In this document: positions 17,501 to 26,339 of the stretch, one piece after another | Layout: every line of letters begins with the position of its first letter | Numbering within the stretch: position 1 is the stretch's first letter | NCBI RefSeq assembly: GCF_900105685.1 | Contig: NZ_LT629781.1 | Location: 496,001 to 560,000 of the forward strand | Source: Verrucomicrobium sp. GAS474 | Lineage (GTDB): Bacteria > Verrucomicrobiota > Verrucomicrobiia > Methylacidiphilales > GAS474 | Direction of reading: 5' to 3' | Length of the DNA: 64,000 bases | Position numbers and translations under genes: made by a program | The notes under the pieces: model-generated | Databases searched by the model: none | Seen by the model: only the letters and a program-made list of their open reading frames with translations | What the model was told of the DNA's origin: nothing

Positions 17501-18046
17501 GGGGCCGCCCCGCGTGACGACGACCCACGCCGGGAGCGCCTTCGTCGAGGGGAACGTCCCGAGGCGGGGATCGCCCCACCGGGTGATCCCGTAGGAGCGG
17601 CCGTTGAGGGAGGCCGTCGCCGTGCTCACCGTCGAGGCGACGAGGGTCCCCTTCGCCCGGCTGCCGGTGAAGAACGGCGCGTTCGTGCTGATCTTGACGA
17701 GGAGCGGCATGGCCGAGTTCGTCCCGAGGGGCTGGGGGGAGAGGTTGGCGGCGGTGACGTTGAGGTAGAGCGGCTTCGCGGGGTAGGTGAGGTCGGGGAG
17801 CTGGTCCTTGCCCATCTCCTGGCGGAGCTGGGAGATCACCATCTCGAGGCCCGCCATGCCGATCTCCTCGGCGCGGAGGGACTTCGTGTAGTTGGCGCTC
17901 GCCTGGTGGTCGAGGCTGGTCCGGCTGACCAGCGCGACGAGCATCACCGAAAGGATCGCGAGGAGGAAGAGGGTGACCAGCAGCGCCATGCCCCGCCGCC
18001 CCCTTTTCCGAAGGGGCGGGCGGCGATCAGAAGACGGGCGAAACAT
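14558..18046 (-). CDS. Verru_Chthon cassette protein A (locus 1)
   Basis: This large protein (1,162 residues) starts with a short basic leader and one hydrophobic helix (RRGMALLVTLFLLAILSVML), as in type IV pilin-like or PilX/GspK-type proteins. It is followed by more than 1,000 residues rich in Ala, Gly, Ser, Thr and Asn. The length, the opening, and the position after the B and C genes match the 'Verru_Chthon cassette protein A' family, whose function is unknown. The start at 18046 overlaps the C gene by 20 bp; an internal ATG at 17989 (MALLVTL) is an alternative. It is the last gene of a B-C-A operon; no D gene follows. Confidence 0.8.
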   Translation of the reverse strand: MFRPSSDRRPPLRKRGRRGMALLVTLFLLAILSVMLVALVSRTSLDHQASANYTKSLRAEEIGMAGLEMVISQLRQEMGKDQLPDLTYPAKPLYLNVTAANLSPQPLGTNSAMPLLVKISTNAPFFTGSRAKGTLVASTVSTATASLNGRSYGITRWGDPRLGTFPSTKALPAWVVVTRGGPTDGTQALFGSAGGTINNSAISNTNFAIGRFAYAVYDTSGLLDITVAGYPTNAIPPAQAVALKGALAGADVSAIGIDPKTFTAWRNAASAVSAASYLSYVTNFAATNGFRSITNGDTTFLSRQDLILAAQKGTAGLTTAMLTNLTVFSRERNAPAWLPQNPVGITPNPNYASLAASSNATNAFAPLIRRTAAATLTNYPVSGSATTYKVVAGDPVVYTRFPLDRLRWITSSGPAAGITDDAIQACFGLKWDKPTGVWKYVGSTLPFAAVEQSAIKTLAQVAAESRPREANFFELLQAGILNGSLGSELHGTLGQGAGSTLNSFTFHETSVLLHLFRIGASILSQVQADGCPIVLEYAQPNIRLNNVTYTPSVPWQAVGIANLPYLSMMTAVGGTSPDDTSAFATYMMFGLWNPHQGSGALVSRPPVRLRLQGNVSVGNFFFGFPGGATTVYENTGINGGNIPGGRWNLSSTVTLSSGAGNGVNGFVDPHVPLPGDVDSVTTAGTPAGLTWATVSAPNGLGGVATYAAFRLPDLKLSPTYTSDQFIGTAGGDNYCSIVNFWANTKETIAQLSPTHPFNVVLEFQNPNGLWIPYNFLTGINDPQTWMAKSGGFYAGGLGKVPTSGPGTTAAPIPISNMTTSDPGNLVYYYKAFWEVPDPRSLRYNFTQSVLRGPSTWGTGLNSSPWSAATDAGSQTLGRTGPQVAQYGFGPPYAPASLMRNNNQSGFARADVTKAAAYSDPDGVARMADSGAFGTAAPSGANAWQGDPYALSTTRVADRPVILNRPFASVGELGYVNRDYPWRTLDLFTANSADAGLLDYFTVSQSADSVARGRINPNKAPAPAVEALLRNSLASLAATNAISKPSTLAASLVTFTAGTNGIAGRDQIATRFVSGLTAANYTTTDERNVKALREGATRALADVSQTRTWNLFIDMVAQAGRYPPGATRLDQFQVEGEHRFWLHIAIDRYTGEILDQQVERVMQ

Positions 18047-18875
18047 AGACGAAACGCTCGAAGATCAGGAGCCCGCTCGAAAGCGTCGCGGGATAGGAGG
18101 GCCAGTCGAACGAGGCCCCGAGGGCGTCCTGCCAGGCTTCCTTCACGGCGTGGTCGGCCGGGGCGGTCGAGGCGAAGACGGCCCGCAGCGCGTTGAGCCG
18201 CGCGGGGGTCATCTTCCTGAGGCTCTCGTCGTCGACCACGGCCATCGTCACGCCGATGGCGCGGAGGGGGTTGTCGACCGTGTTCGCATACTTCGCCTGG
18301 ATCGTCCCGTCGGCGAGGAGGAAGCGGACCTGGAGGCCGACGACGCCGTTCGCCGTGTCGCTCGGCTTCACGAGGGAGAGCTTCGGGAGGGTCGTCGCCT
18401 CGCCGAAGGAGACGTCGCCTGACTGGGACTTGTCCCAGCCGATGGCGAGGTCGCTCCGCTGGAGGGGGCTCTCCGCCGAGGTGGTGTCGATGGCGTATTG
18501 GACGAGGGCGAGGTTCCGCGTCGCGGTCGCGCCGACGCCGGGGCGCTGCGTGTAGAAGGCGATCAAGGTCTGCCCCCCGGCGGGATAGAAGGCGAGGTCG
18601 CTCCGGTAGAGGCCCGCCGCGAGGTCCTGCGAGAAGAGGTCGATCAGGGCGCGGGCCTTCGTGAAATTGTTGATCCGCCGCTGGACGACCTGGCTGGTGA
18701 GGGAGGCCGCGCCCATGACCTGCGCCAGGAGCGTGGTGATGAGCGCCAGGATCGTGACGGCGACGAGGGTCTCGACGAGGGTGAACCCGGCCGCGCCTTT
18801 CCCCCGGCGCGCGCGACGGAGGCCGGGGCCGCCGGGGCGGGACTCAGGGAAGGGGGATGCAGCTGAAGAATTCAT
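18027..18875 (-). CDS. Verru_Chthon cassette protein C (locus 1), prepilin-like
   Basis: The 282-residue protein has a basic leader of about 29 residues and then a prepilin cleavage/methylation site (GAAGFTLVETLVAVTILAL; cleavage expected before FTLVE). A hydrophobic helix and a globular C-terminal domain follow. The +5 Glu needed by prepilin peptidase is present. It overlaps cassette gene B by about 32 bp and cassette gene A by 20 bp, which indicates tight translational coupling. By family it is the C member; members resemble minor pseudopilins of type II secretion. Its role is unknown. Confidence 0.8.
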   Translation of the reverse strand: MNSSAASPFPESRPGGPGLRRARRGKGAAGFTLVETLVAVTILALITTLLAQVMGAASLTSQVVQRRINNFTKARALIDLFSQDLAAGLYRSDLAFYPAGGQTLIAFYTQRPGVGATATRNLALVQYAIDTTSAESPLQRSDLAIGWDKSQSGDVSFGEATTLPKLSLVKPSDTANGVVGLQVRFLLADGTIQAKYANTVDNPLRAIGVTMAVVDDESLRKMTPARLNALRAVFASTAPADHAVKEAWQDALGASFDWPSYPATLSSGLLIFERFVYVSPVF

Positions 18876-19320
18876 AGGTCTTCGCGTTGGGGCCGGTGGG
18901 ATCGGCCTGGGGCGGCCAGCTGAGGAGGAGGTAAACCATCGAGACGCCGGTTCCCGTCACGGCGTTGGTCCCCGCGCTGCACCGGATGCGGAAGGCGGCC
19001 TTCGCCGGGGTGGTGAGGGTGCCGTCGGCAGAGACGTACTTGTCGGCCCCGGCATAGGCGTCGCCGTAGGAGCGGGCGAGCGCCGAGGCGGGAATCGCGA
19101 GGGTCGACATCGTCCCGTTGGTCCCCGAGGGAGAGGCCCGCCGGGCCGAGAGGATGAGCGAGGCGAGATTCGCCGCCTCGATCTTTTCCCCCGACTCCTT
19201 CGAGTCGTGGAGGCCGATGGTGAAGAGGGAAAGCAGGGCGATGAGCGCGAACGAGCAGATCCCGAGGGCCAACGCCACCTCGACCAGGCTGAAGCCCGCT
19301 CTGATTCGTATTTCGCTCAT
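18844..19320 (-). CDS. Verru_Chthon cassette protein B (locus 1), prepilin-like
   Basis: This 158-residue minor-pilin-like protein has a short leader and the site RAGFSLVEVALALGICSFAL (cleavage after Gly, +5 Glu present). I chose the ATG at 19320 because it gives a normal 8-9-residue prepilin leader; the frame stays open to 19398. It is the first gene of the B-C-A cassette and diverges from the large adhesin gene. A one-mismatch operator-like site lies 60 bp upstream, tying the cassette to the same control as the glycan genes. Confidence 0.8.
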   Translation of the reverse strand: MSEIRIRAGFSLVEVALALGICSFALIALLSLFTIGLHDSKESGEKIEAANLASLILSARRASPSGTNGTMSTLAIPASALARSYGDAYAGADKYVSADGTLTTPAKAAFRIRCSAGTNAVTGTGVSMVYLLLSWPPQADPTGPNAKTYEFFSCIPLP

Positions 19321-19379
19321 TGTCGTTTTACTCGAGTACATCATTGCTCTAAAGCCCGCTTTTGCCACGACCGGCGATA

Positions 19380-19393
19380 TACTAAGCATAGAA
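19380..19393. promoter_or_regulatory. Locus-1 operator-like site (pseudopilin cassette promoter)
   Basis: TACTAAGCATAGAA differs from the consensus at one position. It lies 60 bp before cassette gene B and about 167 bp before the adhesin gene on the other strand. In the cassette direction TATGCT falls inside it. Confidence 0.65.
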
Positions 19394-19559
19394 CGCATTC
19401 CTACCTAGGAAGCGAGCGGAACGTCGGGAAAAGCTTGCGGCCCCTTAAATATCCTTATGTTTCACGGAATGAAGTACTTGTTTCCTACCGGTCCCTTTGC
19501 TTTGGTACACATTGAGGATCATTCCACGGCAATTAATTGATTATAAGAGTACAAGGTAC

Positions 19560-22500
19560 ATGAAAAAATCCACGGGGGCCCTTCGCGGGCAGAGCCAGTT
19601 GGGGCAGCTGGCCGGTATCTTGATGCTCGGTCTGATGACCGGCCTGAGCCTGACTCCATGGGAGCTGCGAGCGAACCCCACCGGGGGCGACGTCGTCAGT
19701 GGCACGGCCAACATCAGCAGCAGCGGCAACACATTGACCGTCGTCAACAGCAACGGAGCCGTCATCAACTGGCAAGACTTCAGCATCGGGGCTGGGGAAT
19801 TGACCAAATTCATCCAGAGCGACGCCAACAGCACCGTCCTCAACCGCGTCGTCGGGACCAACCTCTCCCAGATCTACGGCACGTTGAGTTCCAACGGCAA
19901 AGTCTTCCTCATCAACCCCAACGGCGTCATGATCGGCGCCACCGGCATCGTCAACACCGCCGGGTTCATGGCGAGCACCCTCGACATCAACAACGCCGAC
20001 TTCATCGCCAACAACGGGAGCGGCGCGATGCACTTCGTCGGCAATAGCACCGCCGCCATCACCAACCTCGGCACCATCAACGCCGTCGGTGGAGATGTTT
20101 ACCTCATCGCCAAACACATCGACAACCAGGGCACCGTCAACGCCAGCGAAGTCGCGGGCAAAGGCGGCCTCGTCGGCGTCTACGCAACCGACGAACTTTA
20201 TCTGACCACCGGCGTCCCCGAAGGCGGCCTCGTCCGCGTCGGGAGCGGCAGCCTCAGCAGCGGAGCCGGCACCGGCATCAACAACAGCGGCCTCATCAAC
20301 GCCGTCCAGGCCGACCTCAAAGCCACCGGCAACCTCTACAGCCTCGCCATCAACAACACCGGCGTCGTTCGTGCGACGGGCGCGAGCGTGAAGAGCGGCG
20401 TCATCCATCTCGGCGTCCTCGGCGGGAGTGGGAAGATCGTCGCCGCTGGCGAGATCCATGCCGACGGGGCCGCCGGTTCGGGCGGCGGCAAGGTCGACAT
20501 CAAGACCGACGACGACATCGACGCGACCGGCCTCATCACGGCGAACGCCACCGATGCGGGCGACGGCGGCACCGTGACGATCATCGCGGGCGGCACCACC
20601 CTCTTCTCGGGCCGGATCGAGGCCAAGGGCGCGGGCGCGACCGGCATCGGCGGCGACGCCGAGGTCTCCGGCGCAAACCTCCTCGTCCGGGGGGGCCTCG
20701 CCGACCTCCGGGGCGACGGCGGGATCGGCAACCTCCTCTTCGATCCCGGCTCGATCGAGATCCTCGCCAGCGGCACCCCCGACGGGGTCAACACCTTCCT
20801 CGCCTCGGCCCTCGGCACCCAGCTCTCCACCGCCAACGTCACCCTGACGACCTCCTCGGCGACCAACGGCCAGACCGAGATCATCACCCTCGATTCGGGC
20901 GCGACGATCTCCTGGAGCACCAACACCACCCTCACTCTCAACGCGGGGAGCGACATCATCATTGAGGGGAACATCGCGAACACCGGCAACGGCAACGTCG
21001 TTCTCCATGCCGACACCGGCGCAACGGGGGCCGGCGCGGTCGTCATCGACGGCACGATCAGCGTCTCCGGCACCAGCGGGACGGTCAAAGTCTATTACGA
21101 CTCGGGGAACTACCTCAGCACCTACGCCTACAGCGCCAACGTCAGCACCGGGGCCGCCTCGAACTTCACCGCCTACATGCTGGTGAACAACGCCACCCAG
21201 CTCCAGCAGATGGCGACGGCCGTCAATGCCGGAGCGAACACGACCAGCTACGCCCTCAACGCCAACATCGACGCCAGCGGCCTCTCGGGCTTCACCTCGA
21301 TGGGAAACAACACCTACAGGTTCAGCGGGAACTTCGACGGCCTCGGCCACACGATCAGCAACCTCACGGTCAACCAGTCGGGCGTGAACTACGTCGGCCT
21401 CTTCGGCTACGTCAGCGGCGCCAGCGGCAGGGGCCGGATCGAGAACATCACCCTCACCAACGTCAGCGTCACCGGCACCAATTACGTCGGCGGCCTCGTC
21501 GGCTACAACAATGGCGGCACCGTCAGCAACGCCGCCGCGAGCGGCACCGTCACCGGCACCAACTACACCGGCGGCCTCGTCGGGGAAAACAACATCGGCG
21601 GCGTCATCACCGGCTCCCACACCAACGTCGTCGTCACCGGCGTCGGCTTCATCGGCGGCCTCGTCGGGCAGAACGACTACACGGTCGACAAGTCCTACGC
21701 TCTCGGTGCCGTCAACGGCACCGGCAACTCCGTCGGCGGCCTCTCCGGCAGCAACAACACCACCGCCACCATCAGCAATTCCTACGCGACGGGGAATGTC
21801 ACCGCCGGCAACAACGCGGGCGGCCTCGTCGGGACCAACGGCTATCAGGCCTCGATCACCTCCTCCTACGCCACCGGCACCGTCACCGCCACGGTGGCCG
21901 ACGGCGTCACCGCGTCGGCGGGCGGCCTCGTCAGCTACAACAACCAGGGAACCATCACCGATTCCTATGCCACCGGCAACGTCTCGCTCACCAGCACCCA
22001 GACGGGGACCAGCGACAACAACTTCGCGGGCGGCCTCGTCGGCCTCAACAACAACGGGACGATCACCCGCACCTACGCCACCGGCAACGTCTCGATCACC
22101 GTCCCCAACGTCGGCAACAGCGCCACCTACAACTACAACTTCGCGGGCGGCCTCGTCGGGGGCAACGGGGCGAGCTACAACGGCACCACCTTCGCCGGCG
22201 GCACCATCACCGCGAGCTACGCCACGGGCAACGTGACCGACACGACGGCGTATGGCTCGACGAATTGGAGCGGCGGCCTCGTCGGCCAGATGTACAACGG
22301 CACCCTCAGCGCGAGTTACGCCACGGGCAACGTGACCGACGTCGCGGGCGATATCGCCTCCGTCGGCGGCCTTATCGGCGGCATCATCGGGGGCACCGTC
22401 ACGACCTCCTACTCCACCGGCACCGCCTCCTCCGCCGCCTCCACCCCCGCCTACGGTCTCACCAGCTATGTCGGCGGCCTCATCGGAAACCGCAACGGCG

Positions 22501-25500
22501 GCACGGTCACCTACAACTACTGGAACACCGACACCAGCACCCTGAGCACCGGCATCGGCAGCGGCACCGCCACCGGCGCCACCGGCCTCACCTCGGCCCA
22601 GATGCTCGTCTCGACGAACTATTCCGGAAGTTTCCTCACCGCGTGGAACATCATCAGCGGCGTCACGAATCCCTACCTCCAATGGCAGACCGCCCTCTCC
22701 GGGGCGACCGATCTCGGCAGCCTCGGCGCCGTCGTCGTCTACTCCAACGGGGCCGCCCAGACCAACGCCACCGGGTACCTCGGCAGCGGGCAATACACCC
22801 TCATCGTCAACGCCGCCCTCAACGGCAAGACCGTCGTCGTCAGCAGCGCCGCGACGACCGCCGCCGCCGTCGGCAGCGTCTCCGGGGCCTCGGGCGGGAG
22901 CTTCGACCTGAACAGCTTCACGATCAGCGCCGCCAACGGCTCCAACGGCACCCTCGCCACCGCGCTCAGCCAGGTCTCCGGCCTCTCCGTGTTCTACAGC
23001 GCCTCGGGGAACAACCTCACCCTCTCCACGAACATCACCTTCGGCCTCGGAACCGGCTCCGTCTACACCCTCGACGGGAACATCAACAGCGCGACGAACA
23101 CCGCCGTCCGCCTCTCCTCCGGCACGCTGACCGTCGGCGCCGCCTCGACCGTCACCGCCACCTCGATCACCCTCACCGGCGAGACGATCACCGCGCCCTC
23201 GGCCCTCACCCTCACCGCCACGGCGGGCGGCATCTCGATCTCCGGCTCGACGATCACCGCCTCCACCGACCTCACCCTGAACGGCACGCGGGCGGGCGGC
23301 GGCTCCAACAGCGTCACCGGCGTCTCGATCTCGGCGTCGACGCTCTCGACCTCCGCCGGGACCCTCTCGATCACCGGCACCGCCGGGAACGTGACCGGGG
23401 GCAACTACGGCTCCAACGGCCTCGTGATCCAGACCAACTCGACCCTCAGCGCCTCCGGCACCGGCTCCGTCTCCCTCACCGGCACGGGCGGCTCCTCCTC
23501 CGCGGGCAGCTCCTACGGCATCTCGCTCTCGAACTCGACCGTCTCGACCGCGGCGGGAACGCTCACCGTCAACGGCACCGGCAATGCGTCGAACACCACG
23601 AGCGGCCGCTCCTACGGGATCTACTCGAACACCGGCACCTTCACCACCACCACGGGAGCCATGCACTTCACCGGCCTCGCCGGTTCCGGCACCCAGTCCT
23701 ACGGCATCCAATTCGAGTACTCCTCCCTCACCTCGACTAGCGGCGGCAGCTTCAACCTCTCCGGCACCGGCGGCCAGGCCAACGGGGCCTCGATCGGCTC
23801 CCACGGCATCTCCGTCCACGGCACCACCGCGACGACCTCCGGCAACGTCGTCCTCAACGGCACCGGATCGACCTCGACGGGGGCCTCCGGCACCTCCTTC
23901 GGCATCGATCTCTTCGGCTCCGACGTCGCCAGCTCGATCACGGTCAGCGGCACCGGTTCCCTGACGCTGAACGGCAGCGGCGGCGCGGTGACCGGGGCCT
24001 CGGGGATTTCCTACGGCGTCACGCTCGACTCCTCCTCCGTCTCGGTCAGCGCCGGCACCCTCACCCTCACCGGCGCCGGCGGCGCCGCCTCCGCCGGGAC
24101 CTCCTACGGCATCTCCGCCACCCTCGGCACCCCGTCCCTCACCAACGCCACCGGGACGACCCTCCTGACCGGGACCGCCAGCCTGAGCGCGACCACCGCC
24201 TACGCCCTCTACGCCACCACCGCCAACGTGAACCTCGGCACCGGCGCGGCGACCCTCACCGCCACGGGCGGCGTCAACCTCGCCGGTTCGACCGTCACCG
24301 GCACCGGCCTCCTCACGATCCTCGCCGCCAACAACGCCCTCCTCTCCCTCGGCACCGCCACCAGCGGCGCGTGGCTCACCTCGGCTTCCGGCCTCGCCAC
24401 CCACACCGGCGGCATCCTCCTCGACGGCTCGACGGGCGGCATCTACGTCGCTTCCAACACCAGCCTCACCGGCAACGTGACGCTCAAGGGCGCGATCAGC
24501 TCCTCCGGCGGGGCGACGGTCACCGCCTCCGTCCTCAACCTCAGCGGCACCGGCGCGGTCACGATGAGCCTCTCCGGCACCACCTCGATCGTGAACAACC
24601 ACACCGGGGGTGCCGTGACCCTCTCCGACACCGCCGCCAACGTCACCCTCAGCGGCAGCAGCACCAGCGCCGCGACCCTCAGCCTCACCGGGGCGACCGC
24701 CATCACCCTCGACAACGTCCAGGGCAACGTCACCCTCACCGACACCGTCTCCACCACGATCGGCGGCTCGGTGGCCGGGAACCTCGACGCCACCTTCGCC
24801 ACCACCACCTCCGTGACCCAGACCGCCGCCCTCAAGGTCGGCGGCAACCTCACGGTGAGCGAATACGGCGACTTCCTCCTCACCAATACGGGCAACGTCT
24901 TCGGCGGGACGGTCACCATCAACAGCCGGGCCCCCTACTACAGCTACGGATTCCACGTCATCTACGGCAGCAAGGCCGGCCAGACCGCCGGCTACACCCT
25001 CACCTTCAACGGGGCGACCGCGACGACCGCCGCCAACACGGGCCTCAACGACATCACCGTCGGCTCCGCCACCGTCGCCACCGTCGCCGTCACGGACGGC
25101 GTCCTCTCCACGGCGACGAGCAGCGCGGCCTCGAACGGGCAACCCTCCCTCGTCATCGACGCGGGCCTCGGCAGCCCTTCGGCCAGCACCGCGGCGACGA
25201 CCTCGGCTGCCGCAACGACGACGGCGACCATCGTCACCGTCGTGAACAAGTTGACGACCGACACGACCTCGAGCACGACGACGATCGTCAGTTCCACCCC
25301 CGTCGTGAAGACGAGCGACACGAAGCCCGACGCGGTCGAGAGCAGCAGCGGCGATTCGGGGAGCGGCAAGGCCACCGACGACGGCAAGAACGACAACGGC
25401 AAGAAGAGCGGCGCCCTCGGCAACAACGCGCCGCCCTCCGGCAACGTCCCCGGCGGCGGCAAGGAAACCGTCATGGGTCCCGGGACCCTCGCCGCGATCG

Positions 25501-25610
25501 GCGCGAACGGCATCAACGCCGGAGGCGGAGCGCCGCCCCCCCCGCAGCTCGATCGCGGCCTCTCCCCGGCCTCCCGGAACGACCTCCACGGCGCGATTTT
25601 CGGACAGTAG
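19560..25610 (+). CDS. Giant filamentous-hemagglutinin-like adhesin (TPS domain, GLUG motifs)
   Basis: The 2,016-residue product starts at the ATG at 19560, which opens a long-type signal peptide. A two-partner-secretion (haemagglutination activity) domain follows at about residues 35-180, with [13 protein letters not shown] and [18 protein letters not shown] motifs (GGLVG-type) recur from about residue 645 to 985. Ser/Thr/Gly repeats with recurring SYGI/SFGI lie at about 1260-1530. The C-terminal tail is charged, then Pro/Gly-rich, ending without a PEP-CTERM or LPxTG-like anchor. TpsA proteins are exported through a TpsB/FhaC pore, and none is encoded nearby. It is likely surface-exposed and adhesive. 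It diverges from the pseudopilin cassette. Confidence 0.88.
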   Translation: MKKSTGALRGQSQLGQLAGILMLGLMTGLSLTPWELRANPTGGDVVSGTANISSSGNTLTVVNSNGAVINWQDFSIGAGELTKFIQSDANSTVLNRVVGTNLSQIYGTLSSNGKVFLINPNGVMIGATGIVNTAGFMASTLDINNADFIANNGSGAMHFVGNSTAAITNLGTINAVGGDVYLIAKHIDNQGTVNASEVAGKGGLVGVYATDELYLTTGVPEGGLVRVGSGSLSSGAGTGINNSGLINAVQADLKATGNLYSLAINNTGVVRATGASVKSGVIHLGVLGGSGKIVAAGEIHADGAAGSGGGKVDIKTDDDIDATGLITANATDAGDGGTVTIIAGGTTLFSGRIEAKGAGATGIGGDAEVSGANLLVRGGLADLRGDGGIGNLLFDPGSIEILASGTPDGVNTFLASALGTQLSTANVTLTTSSATNGQTEIITLDSGATISWSTNTTLTLNAGSDIIIEGNIANTGNGNVVLHADTGATGAGAVVIDGTISVSGTSGTVKVYYDSGNYLSTYAYSANVSTGAASNFTAYMLVNNATQLQQMATAVNAGANTTSYALNANIDASGLSGFTSMGNNTYRFSGNFDGLGHTISNLTVNQSGVNYVGLFGYVSGASGRGRIENITLTNVSVTGTNYVGGLVGYNNGGTVSNAAASGTVTGTNYTGGLVGENNIGGVITGSHTNVVVTGVGFIGGLVGQNDYTVDKSYALGAVNGTGNSVGGLSGSNNTTATISNSYATGNVTAGNNAGGLVGTNGYQASITSSYATGTVTATVADGVTASAGGLVSYNNQGTITDSYATGNVSLTSTQTGTSDNNFAGGLVGLNNNGTITRTYATGNVSITVPNVGNSATYNYNFAGGLVGGNGASYNGTTFAGGTITASYATGNVTDTTAYGSTNWSGGLVGQMYNGTLSASYATGNVTDVAGDIASVGGLIGGIIGGTVTTSYSTGTASSAASTPAYGLTSYVGGLIGNRNGGTVTYNYWNTDTSTLSTGIGSGTATGATGLTSAQMLVSTNYSGSFLTAWNIISGVTNPYLQWQTALSGATDLGSLGAVVVYSNGAAQTNATGYLGSGQYTLIVNAALNGKTVVVSSAATTAAAVGSVSGASGGSFDLNSFTISAANGSNGTLATALSQVSGLSVFYSASGNNLTLSTNITFGLGTGSVYTLDGNINSATNTAVRLSSGTLTVGAASTVTATSITLTGETITAPSALTLTATAGGISISGSTITASTDLTLNGTRAGGGSNSVTGVSISASTLSTSAGTLSITGTAGNVTGGNYGSNGLVIQTNSTLSASGTGSVSLTGTGGSSSAGSSYGISLSNSTVSTAAGTLTVNGTGNASNTTSGRSYGIYSNTGTFTTTTGAMHFTGLAGSGTQSYGIQFEYSSLTSTSGGSFNLSGTGGQANGASIGSHGISVHGTTATTSGNVVLNGTGSTSTGASGTSFGIDLFGSDVASSITVSGTGSLTLNGSGGAVTGASGISYGVTLDSSSVSVSAGTLTLTGAGGAASAGTSYGISATLGTPSLTNATGTTLLTGTASLSATTAYALYATTANVNLGTGAATLTATGGVNLAGSTVTGTGLLTILAANNALLSLGTATSGAWLTSASGLATHTGGILLDGSTGGIYVASNTSLTGNVTLKGAISSSGGATVTASVLNLSGTGAVTMSLSGTTSIVNNHTGGAVTLSDTAANVTLSGSSTSAATLSLTGATAITLDNVQGNVTLTDTVSTTIGGSVAGNLDATFATTTSVTQTAALKVGGNLTVSEYGDFLLTNTGNVFGGTVTINSRAPYYSYGFHVIYGSKAGQTAGYTLTFNGATATTAANTGLNDITVGSATVATVAVTDGVLSTATSSAASNGQPSLVIDAGLGSPSASTAATTSAAATTTATIVTVVNKLTTDTTSSTTTIVSSTPVVKTSDTKPDAVESSSGDSGSGKATDDGKNDNGKKSGALGNNAPPSGNVPGGGKETVMGPGTLAAIGANGINAGGGAPPPPQLDRGLSPASRNDLHGAIFGQ
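23340..24130 (+). repeat. In-frame tandem SYG repeats inside the adhesin
   Basis: At least six degenerate units of roughly 45-50 residues recur here. Each has a TLSITGT/SLTGTGG-like strand, an A-G-S turn and S(Y/F)G(I/V), followed by S-S/T-V-S-T strands. The pattern is typical of a beta-helix built from repeated rungs. Boundaries are approximate because the units diverge. Confidence 0.6.
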
Positions 25611-25638
25611 GACCATAGAACCAGGACACCTGCGGCCC

Positions 25639-25926
25639 ATGCCCTCCGCCCATTCCTCGCACGATCCCCTCCACGGGGTGACGCTCGAGCAGATCGTGAC
25701 GCGGCTGGCCGCGGCCTACGGCTGGGAGGAGATGGGGAAGCGGATCGCCATCCGCTGCTTCAACTACGACCCGAGCGTCAAATCGAGCCTCCAGTTCCTG
25801 CGGAAGACCCCCTGGGCGCGGACCAAGGTCGAAGACCTCTTCCGCGACCTCGTCTGGGAGGAACAGCAGCAGCGGGAACGAGAGAAAAAGGCGGCCGCCC
25901 CGGACGGGGGCCAGTCCGCCGCTTGA
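25639..25926 (+). CDS. VF530/DUF2132 family protein
   Basis: The 95-residue protein matches the small VF530 (DUF2132) family along most of its length. [20 protein letters not shown] opens it, and the family hallmark [18 protein letters not shown] follows at about residues 44-61. VF530-type proteins are predicted to bind DNA; the role is not established. The last 20 residues form a charged, family-atypical tail (Gln/Arg/Glu/Lys-rich). It starts 28 bp after the adhesin stop, so it may be read through from it, although the function looks unrelated. Confidence 0.85.
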   Translation: MPSAHSSHDPLHGVTLEQIVTRLAAAYGWEEMGKRIAIRCFNYDPSVKSSLQFLRKTPWARTKVEDLFRDLVWEEQQQREREKKAAAPDGGQSAA

Positions 25927-25981
25927 CCCGGGCTCGCGGAATCCCTTTCGCTTTTCCCTCCGAAATGGGGTATGTTAGGGA

Positions 25982-26326
25982 ATGAAAACCATCAAACGGA
26001 TGAGGCTTCCGTTGGTCCTGGGAAGTCTCGCCCTCGCCTGCTTCCTCGGCTCCTCTCCGGCGGCGCAGGCCGGCGTCCACGTCGGCGTCGGGATCGGCGT
26101 CGGCCCCCCCGCCTACTACGGTCCCAATCCCTATTATGCCCAGCGTTACTGGGTTCCCGGCTATTGGGAGATCCATCGCGGGGAGCGGGTCTGGATTCCC
26201 GGCTACTGGGCCTATAGCCAGCCCCCGCCCGATCCCTACTACTACGGCGGCCCCACCGTCATCATCGGCGGCGGCGGGCATTGGCACGGCGGCGGGTACC
26301 ACCATGGCGGCGGCCACCACCACTAA
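25982..26326 (+). CDS. YXWGXW-repeat secreted protein
   Basis: The 114-residue product has a signal peptide ending at AAQAGV. A short Gly/Val stretch GVHVGVGIGVG follows, then tandem YW-V/I-PGYW units (YWVPGYW, WIPGYW) of the YXWGXW type, and a Gly/His-rich tail ending in HHGGGHHH that could bind metal. These proteins are common in Verrucomicrobia and Proteobacteria envelopes; their function is not known. A shorter paralogue with the same opening lies at 31777-32010. Its stop codon forms part of a convergent palindrome shared with the next gene. Confidence 0.8.
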   Translation: MKTIKRMRLPLVLGSLALACFLGSSPAAQAGVHVGVGIGVGPPAYYGPNPYYAQRYWVPGYWEIHRGERVWIPGYWAYSQPPPDPYYYGGPTVIIGGGGHWHGGGYHHGGGHHH

Positions 26327-26339
26327 CGCGACGCGTTAG
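26323..26339. terminator. Convergent palindrome made of both stop codons
   Basis: CTAACGCG-A-CGCGTTAG is a perfect 8-bp inverted repeat. It includes the TAA stop of the YXWGXW gene on plus and the TAG stop of the membrane protein on minus. No T-tract follows, so termination is only possible, not clear. Confidence 0.35.

Noticed and set aside
14621-18196. Long plus-strand ORF (about 1,190 codons) opposite cassette protein A
   Set aside because: Low-complexity Arg/Gly/Asp/Val pattern; the minus frame has the pseudopilin helix and family layout.
21500-22510. CRISPR-like regular repeats in this zone
   Set aside because: They are in-frame GLUG-coding repeats with variable spacing, not identical repeats with spacers. 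No CRISPR array was seen anywhere in the window.
25611-25620. Further ATAGAA half-site after the adhesin stop
   Set aside because: Only 9 of 14 positions fit the locus-1 motif, it overlaps the stop region of the adhesin, and the downstream gene (DUF2132) is unrelated to glycan use.
19533-25640. Very long minus-strand ORF (about 2,000 codons) opposite the adhesin
   Set aside because: Composition is Gly/Ala/Arg/Asp/Val-rich without any domain or signal; it is the antisense shadow of a high-GC coding frame, and the plus frame has clear domains.
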